A stretch of DNA of 7,879 bases from Thermoproteota archaeon. Its GTDB lineage: Archaea > Thermoproteota > Methanomethylicia > Methanomethylicales > Methanomethylicaceae. The notes beneath the pieces were generated by a model, which did no database searches, was not told the DNA's origin, and saw nothing but the letters and a program-made list of their open reading frames with translations. Position numbers and translations under genes: made by a program. Below, piece after piece: positions 1 to 5,146 of the stretch (positions are counted from its first letter, which is position 1; every line of letters starts with the position of its first letter). The DNA is taken from contig QNVH01000014.1 in assembly GCA_004347955.1 (NCBI GenBank), positions 3,019 through 10,897 of the forward strand, given 5' to 3'.

Positions 1-312
1 GCTGTTGCCTTTGATGTGAAGGGCAAGGGCACGGTTGTTGTCACAGGGTGTGCCCATTCAGGGGTTGTGAACACGCTGGAGTACGTCAAAAAGGTCCTCG
101 GAAGGGACGAGATCTACGCCGTGATCGGGGGCTTCCATCTAAACGACGCCTCCAAAGAGAAGTTGGAGAAGACCGTTGACGCGCTCAGGGCAGCTAACCC
201 AAAGGTGATAGTACCATGCCACTGCACCGGCAGGGATGCTGTATACCTCTTGAAGGAAAGGTTCGGGGGCGCCGTCATGTATGGGGATGCAGGGCTGGCT
301 CTGGAGCTCTGA
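1..312 (+). CDS. Metallo-beta-lactamase-fold protein, COG1237 / MJ0301-like (5' truncated)
   Basis: The reading frame is open from the first base and stops at TGA 310-312, so this is the C-terminal part (about 103 residues) of a protein normally around 250-300 residues. A GTG at 16 is internal and should not be taken as the start. Visible residues keep the late metal-site motifs of this branch of the metallo-beta-lactamase fold: TGCAHSG (His at visible residue 19), IGGFHL (His 46) and VPCHCTG (His 74). The early HxHxDH motif lies outside the window. In this family MJ0301 of Methanocaldococcus has been linked to dihydropterin/methanopterin synthesis. Most members have no known substrate, so a pterin role is only a possibility. 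The protein is probably cytosolic, as no membrane segment is visible. Downstream there is no same-strand gene for 4.8 kb on either side of the converging apgM cluster until tldD, so any operon partner must be upstream. Confidence 0.85.
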   Translation, partial: AVAFDVKGKGTVVVTGCAHSGVVNTLEYVKKVLGRDEIYAVIGGFHLNDASKEKLEKTVDALRAANPKVIVPCHCTGRDAVYLLKERFGGAVMYGDAGLALEL

Positions 313-631
313 AGTCGAGTGTTGACCATTAATCCATAAGGTTCAAGGGTCCGGCTATCCCTCAGCCAAGAAGCCAGATTCCTTAGCAGGCGGCAATTGA
401 AACATTCCCGTGAGCGCGCAGCCGTCTCTTAGCCAGGGAAATAATAGCCTTGCAAGGGGCCGAGTCCTGATAGCTTTGAGTTGAAAGCCCAACACAGTTC
501 ACGGGCGAATAATTCATCGGCTCATGCCAAATTAAGCGGGTTTTGGAATCCCATGGGGCGATAGCCTGTTACAAAAGTTAAGCGGGGGTGGACCGGGAAC
601 AGCCCGGAGCCTGAATCCCACACACGGATGC
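313..631. other. Gene-free spacer between convergent genes
   Basis: About 319 bases separate the stops of the (+) lactamase-fold gene and the (-) apgM gene. No frame on either strand gives a credible protein. I see a perfect 5-bp stem at 593-597/603-607 (CCGGG, loop AACAG), located about 25 bases past the apgM stop; on the minus strand it is followed about 20 bases later by a short T run, so it may assist apgM termination. A near-repeat AA(A/G)TTAAGCGGG occurs at 529-540 and 575-586 (11 of 12 identical). GCTCATGCCA occurs at 520-529 and again at 630-639. The stretch could hold an unrecognised RNA, but it matched no RNA family that I could identify by eye. Confidence 0.6.
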
Positions 632-1900
632 TCATGCCATCAGAGAGAATATTTTAGCGAGGACTTCCTGACCGATCATGACCCCAAGGGACCCCTTTGC
701 GCATTGGGACTCGCCAAAGGCGTCTGTCCCGTCATTTTTTATGTTGCCCCCCGAGACGATGAGCGGCACCGGGTCGCCAGAGTGTGCCTTCAGGGAGCAC
801 GGGGTTGCATGATCCGATGTAACAGCCACAACGTTCTCTGAGAGGTCCAAGTCCAGGTTGCCGAAGAAGTGTTTGTCTATCATCTCTATCGCCCTCTTCT
901 TGCCCTCACAGTTTCCATCGTGGGCTGGCTCGTCTGGACCCTTTATGTGCACGTAGACCGCGCCGTAGGCTTCCACGAGCTCGCTGGCAAGCTCGGCCCT
1001 CTTCTTGTAGTCCCAGGCCTGGTCCCCGGTTGGCGGCGGGAGTTCCACCAGATCCATACCGCAGAGGAGCGCTATGCCCCGCTCCACTGGCATCTCCACC
1101 ATGGATGCGAATTCCCTGCCGTACTTGTCCTTAATGTGCTGGAAGTCGGGCAGCCTGGAGCCTGCGTCCCTCGATAGGACAACGTTCGCCGGGGGCTTTC
1201 CCTCCCTCCGCCTTATGAGGTTCACCGGGTGATCTTTGAGGGCCTCGTGGCTCTTCCTGGTGAACTCCTCCAGGAGTTCGGCTGCGCGCCTTGCCTCTTC
1301 TGAGCTGTCGAGCGGCTCGCATCTCATCACCTTATTCACGAAGTTTGCCGAGGCTATGCCGAGCCCCTCCATCCGCTGGTACGCGGGGTCGGTGTTAGTT
1401 ATATTCCCAGACAGAGGACCTTCCTCAGACTTTATCAGGAGTACCGCCCTGTGCCCGACTGTGCTCCTGAACTCGAAGGTGGCGGGGTGCGACTCTAAGG
1501 TGACTGTCTGGTTTATTGTCTCAGCCAAGACCCTTGCCTCTCCGGTGGAGAGGGACCTTCCAACCCTCCTGTCTATGATATTCATGTTGTCATCAACAGT
1601 TGCAAAGTTGCACCTGACTGCGAGGTCGCCGTTGTCCATCACCATCCCGGACCCGAAGACCTCGATAGGTCCCCTCCCTGTGTAGGTCTTGGCAGGATCG
1701 TACCCAAGCATGCTTATCACCGCCACGTCTGACTCCGGCGCTATGCCCCTCCCCACTGTGTAGACTATCCCCGAAATGCCCTTCCTAGCCAGCGAGTCCA
1801 TATTTGGGTGGTCTGCCGCCTCCAGCGGGGTCCTGTCGCCCAGAGACTTCACCGGCAGGTCGCCGAGACCATCAAGGAGAACATAAAGGAGGTGCTTCAT
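632..1900 (-). CDS. apgM: 2,3-bisphosphoglycerate-independent phosphoglycerate mutase, archaeal type
   Basis: Interconverts 3-phosphoglycerate and 2-phosphoglycerate in glycolysis/gluconeogenesis in the cytosol, using metal ions and a phosphoserine intermediate. The 422-residue product has the normal length of archaeal aPGAM, an alkaline-phosphatase-fold enzyme. Visible active-site motifs in order: LLDGLGD (metal Asp10); PESDVAVISMLGYDP with the likely nucleophile Ser57; the TGRGPIE segment (74-80); KGPDEPAHDGN (Asp323, His327); TSDHATP (Asp363, His364); and His373. These are the expected two-metal ligands. ATG at 1898-1900 gives the conserved KHLLYVLLDG beginning. A TATA-like box lies about 36 bases upstream (1933-1940), so the leader would be very short; no clear Shine-Dalgarno is present. 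A 227-base gap with its own promoter separates it from the HprK-like gene upstream, so it is probably transcribed alone. Codon use resembles its neighbours and nothing looks damaged. Confidence 0.97.
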   Translation of the reverse strand: MKHLLYVLLDGLGDLPVKSLGDRTPLEAADHPNMDSLARKGISGIVYTVGRGIAPESDVAVISMLGYDPAKTYTGRGPIEVFGSGMVMDNGDLAVRCNFATVDDNMNIIDRRVGRSLSTGEARVLAETINQTVTLESHPATFEFRSTVGHRAVLLIKSEEGPLSGNITNTDPAYQRMEGLGIASANFVNKVMRCEPLDSSEEARRAAELLEEFTRKSHEALKDHPVNLIRRREGKPPANVVLSRDAGSRLPDFQHIKDKYGREFASMVEMPVERGIALLCGMDLVELPPPTGDQAWDYKKRAELASELVEAYGAVYVHIKGPDEPAHDGNCEGKKRAIEMIDKHFFGNLDLDLSENVVAVTSDHATPCSLKAHSGDPVPLIVSGGNIKNDGTDAFGESQCAKGSLGVMIGQEVLAKIFSLMA

Positions 1901-2001
1901 CTTGCATCATCTCGACCCAATATTAAGGGCTCATATTTATCGGTTTGGTCTTTTGGCGGGAAGATATTGAGGAGGCAACCATCTCCTTCGATTTTCATCA
2001 T
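1897..2001 (-). CDS. Possible 34-residue leaderless ORF overlapping the apgM start
   Basis: An unrecognised short ORF starts ATG ATG at 2001 and stops with TGA at 1897-1899. The stop overlaps the apgM start as ATGA, an arrangement typical of translational coupling. The peptide begins MMKIEGDGCLLNIF and ends LILGRDDAR; it is acidic-to-neutral with no membrane segment and no motif I know. A TATA-like ATAAAATTA at 2020-2028 has its centre about 23 bases before the first ATG, the spacing expected for leaderless archaeal transcripts. Against it: the length is short, the apgM TATA box lies inside it, and such an ORF can occur by chance. I treat it as a candidate small protein or leader ORF, not an established gene. 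Confidence 0.25.
   Translation of the reverse strand: MMKIEGDGCLLNIFPPKDQTDKYEPLILGRDDAR
1933..1940 (-). promoter_or_regulatory. TATA box for apgM
   Basis: On the minus strand this reads ATAAATAT, preceded by the purine-rich AAACCG, a plausible BRE. Its centre is about 36 bases before the apgM ATG, which predicts a start site near 1911 and a leader of roughly 10 bases. The box lies inside the 34-codon ORF 1897-2001, which argues that at least one of the two calls is not functional. Confidence 0.5.
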
Positions 2002-2019
2002 GCGCACTTCACGCCGTCA

Positions 2020-2028
2020 TAATTTTAT
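2020..2028 (-). promoter_or_regulatory. TATA-like box upstream of the 34-codon ORF / apgM
   Basis: The minus strand reads ATAAAATTA. The centre lies about 23 bases before the ATG at 2001, which would give a leaderless transcript that runs through the short ORF into apgM. It could alternatively be a second, distal apgM promoter. The motif is weaker than TTTATATA and was judged by eye. Confidence 0.35.
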
Positions 2029-2127
2029 CCCTTCGTCATGGCTTTTTTGCGGTTGACGGTGTTTCGCAGGGATCTTCTTGTGGTGGTCTCCAACGTCTTT
2101 ATTCAACGGTCAACCCAGCCTCTCAGC

Positions 2128-3066
2128 TTAGGACGTTGCCCAGCGGAATATCTCGTCCTGGACTGTGGCTGGCGGCTCCGAGGTGTTCGCGACGTAGATC
2201 TCCACCATGCTCAGCAGCCGCCTGAAGAAGTCCCTCCTGAGTGCTACCTTCCGATCGTCCCTCACGAGCTGGTGCGGGTTGTAAAAGTTGTTGGCCACCA
2301 GCGTTTCGACTGCTTCGTCCACGCTCGCCTCCCTCACTACTGTGGGATCGTTGCTGTCCCTCTTCAGGAGGAAGACCTTCTTCATCTTCGTGAGGGGCAC
2401 GACCCCGTCTATCCCTACTACCCACCTCGCGTTCACTACGGCGCGCCCCCTCTTGTCGATGACGACCCTCTCCAGGACCTCCCTGTACTTTGACCATATC
2501 TTGCCGAGCTCAGCGTCAACGTAGCAGTTCTTCTCCGACCCGTACGCCAGGGCGCTCCTGTCGTAAACCCTGACAAAAAACCAGTCGTCTGCGACGAGCC
2601 TCACACCGTTATTCCTGAGCATGCCCCAGCTGTGGGTTGTCTTGCCTACGCCGCTCGGAGCTATCAGCGCAACTCCGGCGCCGTCAACGTCCAGTACAGC
2701 CCCGTGGACCGAGTGTATCTCGTGCGCGTCCTCAAGTATGTCGCCGGCTATCGCAAGGGCTATGCTCTTTATCCACCCGTAGTAGTCGAAGTTGAAGGCG
2801 AAGCCTGTCTTGGTCAACGGGTCGTACTTCATGTGAAGTGGCTGGCTCGGATCCTGGACCGCTATCAGCCTCCCGTGGGACCGGATATTCTCGTCGGCGG
2901 TGTAAAAGTTGTCGGACCATATGTCTGCAAATGGTCTGTTGTCGGTGAGAAACTTTATGCAGCACCCGTAGATGTTCGCCTTCCTCGTGTAAAGGGGGAG
3001 CCTTATCAGCTCAGAGTACAGCCTCCGCTTCTCCTCCGGGGATATCAACTCGATGGGGTAGGGCAT
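2128..3066 (-). CDS. HprK-like P-loop serine kinase domain protein
   Basis: A 312-residue protein whose central part matches the catalytic core of HPr kinase/phosphorylase, related to PEP carboxykinase. Numbering from the ATG at 3066, it shows SVHGAVLDVDGAGV (His121), the Walker A motif APSGVGKTT (136-144) and RLVADDWFFV (Asp160, Asp161), in the order and spacing of HprK. The HprK signature EIRGLGI that usually follows is not visible; instead there is YGSEKNCYVDAELGKIW. Residues 1-110 form an unrecognised N-terminal region rich in Tyr and Trp. Archaea generally lack the HPr/PTS system, so the target is unknown: a protein serine or a small molecule are both possible. The reading frame extends to a TTG at 3072, but ATG 3066 is preferred because GGTGA (3073-3077) lies six bases before it. 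It is the second gene of an operon with the PaaI-like gene, with a 10-base gap. No membrane segment is visible. Confidence 0.85.
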   Translation of the reverse strand: MPYPIELISPEEKRRLYSELIRLPLYTRKANIYGCCIKFLTDNRPFADIWSDNFYTADENIRSHGRLIAVQDPSQPLHMKYDPLTKTGFAFNFDYYGWIKSIALAIAGDILEDAHEIHSVHGAVLDVDGAGVALIAPSGVGKTTHSWGMLRNNGVRLVADDWFFVRVYDRSALAYGSEKNCYVDAELGKIWSKYREVLERVVIDKRGRAVVNARWVVGIDGVVPLTKMKKVFLLKRDSNDPTVVREASVDEAVETLVANNFYNPHQLVRDDRKVALRRDFFRRLLSMVEIYVANTSEPPATVQDEIFRWATS

Positions 3067-3072
3067 GGGCAA

Positions 3073-3077
3073 TCACC
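3073..3077 (-). promoter_or_regulatory. Shine-Dalgarno GGTGA of the HprK-like gene
   Basis: The minus strand reads TAGGTGATTGCCCATG: the first G of the ribosome binding site is the last base of the thioesterase TAG stop. Six bases separate it from ATG 3066, while the alternative TTG at 3072 would sit directly against it. This decides the start and implies coupled translation of the two genes. Confidence 0.75.
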
Positions 3078-3481
3078 TAACCAGAGATGTAGGCGAGGCC
3101 GTCGGCGACCGCCACGAGCCTGCCCTCCTCGTCTGTGACTCTTATCCGGTACAGGCCGGTGGTCCTTCCCCTGCTCTCCTCCCGCGCCTCGGCATAAAGG
3201 CGCACGCCCACGCCAACTGGCCTCCGGTAGTGTATGGTTACGTTCAGGGCGACCGCCTTCTGCCCATGGGAGTTGCAGGCGACCGCAAATGCCACATCCG
3301 AGAGGGCGTAGAGGGCAGCCCCATGGGTGGCGTCGTAGGCGTTCAGGGCGTCTTCCTTGACAACCATGGATGTCTTTGCCCAGCCTCTCCCACAGTCCTC
3401 GAGCGTTATGCCCAGGAGGCGGGCTATACGGTCATTCTTCACGAGCTCATGCATGTCGGTGTAAGGGTTCTCCCTAAACAA
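3077..3481 (-). CDS. paaI: PaaI-family hotdog thioesterase
   Basis: A 134-residue single-domain hotdog protein, close to the length of E. coli PaaI, which hydrolyses acyl-CoA thioesters such as hydroxyphenylacetyl-CoA. The PaaI active-site block is clear: ALNAYDATHG (Asn47, His53, Gly54), then ALSDVAFAVACNS with Asp62 as the expected catalytic carboxylate. The second strand region, ALNVTIHYRRP, and the C-terminal GLYRIRVTDEEGRLVAVA also fit. The second Gly of the usual HGG is Ala here. The actual acyl-CoA is unknown; a proofreading or CoA-recycling role is as likely as aromatic catabolism, since no paa pathway gene is nearby. The start is taken as TTG 3479-3481, with GAGGGGTG placed eight bases upstream and a TATA box about 40 bases upstream. 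An internal ATG at codon 10 (3454) is an alternative that would leave the fold intact. It is the first gene of an operon with the HprK-like kinase. Confidence 0.92.
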   Translation of the reverse strand: MFRENPYTDMHELVKNDRIARLLGITLEDCGRGWAKTSMVVKEDALNAYDATHGAALYALSDVAFAVACNSHGQKAVALNVTIHYRRPVGVGVRLYAEAREESRGRTTGLYRIRVTDEEGRLVAVADGLAYISG

Positions 3482-3520
3482 AAATCAGACACCCCTCAGT
3501 CCAAAGAATCCTCCGCTAAG

Positions 3521-3529
3521 TTATATTAA
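3521..3529 (-). promoter_or_regulatory. TATA box of the paaI / HprK-like operon
   Basis: The minus strand reads TTAATATAA. A start site about 25 bases downstream would fall near 3500, leaving a leader of about 19 bases that contains the GAGGGGTG ribosome binding site. It lies back to back with the tldD TATA box. Confidence 0.6.
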
Positions 3530-3539
3530 GGCTAACCCG

Positions 3540-3546
3540 ATATAAA
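3540..3546 (+). promoter_or_regulatory. TATA box of tldD
   Basis: ATATAAA lies 24-30 bases before the tldD start at 3570/3573, so the transcript is predicted to be leaderless or nearly so. About 10 bp separate it from the divergent paaI TATA box. Confidence 0.6.
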
Positions 3547-3569
3547 GTCACTTCAAAAATTGGGGTGAT

Positions 3570-4988
3570 ATGATGGACGGGGAGCGACTCCTAGATCTAC
3601 TCACCAAAGAGGGCGCAGATTACGCCGAGGTCAGGTTTCACAGGAGTGTGGAGGTGAGCGCCCTTCTGAAGAATGGCGAGGCAGAGCCCCCGGAGTACTC
3701 TGAGGTTTACGGGGTCGGCGTGAGGGTCCTGAAGGGCGGCTCTCTTGCGTTTGCGTCCACGAACATTCTGGACTGGGAATCCCTCAAATCCACAGGTCTG
3801 AGGGCTCTGAGGATGGCGGAGGCATGCGCGAGGCACTCAGCGAGGACCGGCATGTCGGAGGAGCCCGCGGTGAAGAGGGATTGGGGCGTGGATTTCAAGG
3901 AGGACCCGACAGAGGTCGAGGCTTCCACCATACTCGAGGTCCTCAGGTCGGTGGACTCTTCCCTGCTGGAGGTTAAGGGCGTGAGCTTCCCCAACAGGCT
4001 GCTTGTGTTCGGCGGGTCCCTTGAAGAGAAGGAGTACCTCAACAGCGAGGGGACCAGGATGCGCTCCATAGTCCCTAGGGTTGGGGGGTACTTCATACTA
4101 ACGGCGTCTATTGGTGGGAGAGGGACCGTCCAGAGGACCCTTCAGTTTGGCGAGTCCGGCGGCTGGGAGAGGGTCGGGTCCATGAAGCTTTCAGAGGTCG
4201 CCAGGGAGGAGGGGGAGGCGATGGCCAGGATACTCATGGAGGGCAGGGCAGTCCTTCCAGGCAGGTACGACGTGGTGGTGGGAGGGGAGGTATCAGGGAT
4301 CATTGCGCACGAGGGGTGCGGCCACCCCCAGGAGGCGGACAGGATCATGGGAAGGGAGGGGGCGCAGGCAGGCGAGTCGTACGTGAAGAGGGACATGCTG
4401 GGCAGGAGGATAGGTAGCCCCGCGGTCAACATATCGGACCTGCCTTCGTTGCCAAACTCCTACGGATTCTACCTTTACGACGACGAGGGTGTCGAGGTGA
4501 GGAAGAAGAGGTTGATAGTGGGAGGCGTGATAAACGAGTTCCTGCACAACAGGGAGACCGCGAGGGAGTTTGGGGTTAAGAGCAACGGAGCCGCGCGGGC
4601 GACAATGTACAGCAGGGAGCCAATAATCAGGATGTCGAACACCTTCGTTGAGCCTGGAGATCACTCCCTCGAGGAGCTTCTGGAGGGCGTCAAACACGGA
4701 ATTTACATAAAGAGCTTCAGGGAGTGGAACATAGACGACATCAGGTGGAACAACAGGTACGTGGGCTTTGAGTCATACCTGGTGGAGGGTGGCGAGATAG
4801 GTCAGCCGGTGGTCGCCCCGGTCATAGAGGCAACAACTGAGGTGATATTTTCGAGCATCGACGCCGTAGGGGATGACCTGATCTTCAAGGCGGCAACATG
4901 CGGCAAGGGGCAGCCAGATCAGGGGGCGCCCGTCTGGACCGGCGGACCATCCATGAGGATGAGGGGCCTTTATATAAAAGGGAGGTGA
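3570..4988 (+). CDS. tldD: TldD/PmbA-family metalloprotease, TldD-type subunit
   Basis: A cytosolic zinc peptidase family that, with its partner TldE, cleaves unfolded or small peptides; in bacteria the pair matures microcin B17 and degrades the CcdA antitoxin. The 472-residue length is normal for TldD. The catalytic HExxxH is present as AHEGCGH (His247, Glu248, His252), and the third zinc ligand is the expected late Cys444 in AATCGKGQP, followed by the usual GGPSMRMRGL terminus. This marks it as the active TldD subunit, because TldE subunits lack HExxxH. Two adjacent ATGs (3570 and 3573) are possible. GGTGAT at 3564-3569 is very close to both, and the TATA position suggests a leaderless or near-leaderless message; I keep the first but cannot exclude the second. 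No tldE-like gene lies next to it within the window, which is unusual because the two are often adjacent in archaea. Confidence 0.95.
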   Translation: MMDGERLLDLLTKEGADYAEVRFHRSVEVSALLKNGEAEPPEYSEVYGVGVRVLKGGSLAFASTNILDWESLKSTGLRALRMAEACARHSARTGMSEEPAVKRDWGVDFKEDPTEVEASTILEVLRSVDSSLLEVKGVSFPNRLLVFGGSLEEKEYLNSEGTRMRSIVPRVGGYFILTASIGGRGTVQRTLQFGESGGWERVGSMKLSEVAREEGEAMARILMEGRAVLPGRYDVVVGGEVSGIIAHEGCGHPQEADRIMGREGAQAGESYVKRDMLGRRIGSPAVNISDLPSLPNSYGFYLYDDEGVEVRKKRLIVGGVINEFLHNRETAREFGVKSNGAARATMYSREPIIRMSNTFVEPGDHSLEELLEGVKHGIYIKSFREWNIDDIRWNNRYVGFESYLVEGGEIGQPVVAPVIEATTEVIFSSIDAVGDDLIFKAATCGKGQPDQGAPVWTGGPSMRMRGLYIKGR

Positions 4989-4990
4989 TG

Positions 4991-5004
4991 GACCGCCGGC
5001 GGTC
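4991..5004. repeat. Perfect 14-bp palindrome just after tldD
   Basis: GACCGCCGGCGGTC begins two bases after the tldD stop codon. As RNA it can fold into a 5-bp GC-rich stem with a CCGG loop, and a T-rich stretch (5011-5022, GTTTGTTCATTT) follows. It may help terminate or stabilise the tldD transcript, or be a protein-binding site. Confidence 0.6.
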
Positions 5005-5092
5005 ATAATCGTTTGTTCATTTTGCGGCATCTACGTATGAGGGCGGGTGAGGGGGCACCGAGAGACCGAATGAAAATGAAAATCATGGGAAT

Positions 5093-5109
5093 TATTACTA
5101 TTAGTAATA
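5093..5109. promoter_or_regulatory. 17-bp dyad, possible operator of the PLP-enzyme gene
   Basis: TATTACTA-T-TAGTAATA is a perfect inverted repeat of two 8-base arms around one central base. It sits in the AT-rich promoter region, overlapping by two bases the start of the TATATA at 5108-5113 and 11 bp upstream of the better-placed TATA box at 5120-5127. Such a position fits a dimeric transcription factor that blocks or assists TBP/TFB binding. Being AT-rich, it has a higher chance of arising at random than a GC-rich palindrome. Confidence 0.5.
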
Positions 5110-5119
5110 TATAGATAAG

Positions 5120-5127
5120 TTAAAATA
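5120..5127 (+). promoter_or_regulatory. TATA box of the Cys/Met PLP-enzyme gene
   Basis: TTAAAATA, preceded by the purine-rich AGATAAG, has its centre about 24 bases before the TTG at 5147. This predicts a transcript beginning on or next to the start codon. A second TATATA at 5108-5113 is an alternative and would place the start near 5134. Confidence 0.5.
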
Positions 5128-5146
5128 CAAAATATGCATAATTCAG

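Noticed and set aside
413..520. tRNA-like D-arm text (TTAGCCAGG) with distant AGCCG/CGGCT pairing.
   Set aside because: No T-arm with GGTTCRA-type loop, no anticodon stem at the right distance and only a 5-bp closing stem; no tRNA can be built.
571..607. AAGTTAAGC resembles the conserved 5S rRNA segment.
   Set aside because: The flanking 5S sequence and the closing helices are missing, and a similar motif at 529-540 has no 5S context either.
1236..1685. A 149-codon open frame on the plus strand inside apgM.
   Set aside because: Antisense shadow of a conserved gene; no domain, promoter or ribosome binding site.
1995..2001. ATGATGA on the minus strand, matching a box C of C/D guide RNAs.
   Set aside because: No box D (CTGA) or C'/D' pair is found in the following 60 bases.
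5037..5114. A 25-codon frame from ATG 5037 between tldD and the PLP gene.
   Set aside because: No TATA box at the right distance, no ribosome binding site, and a repetitive MKMK composition; it overlaps the proposed dyad.
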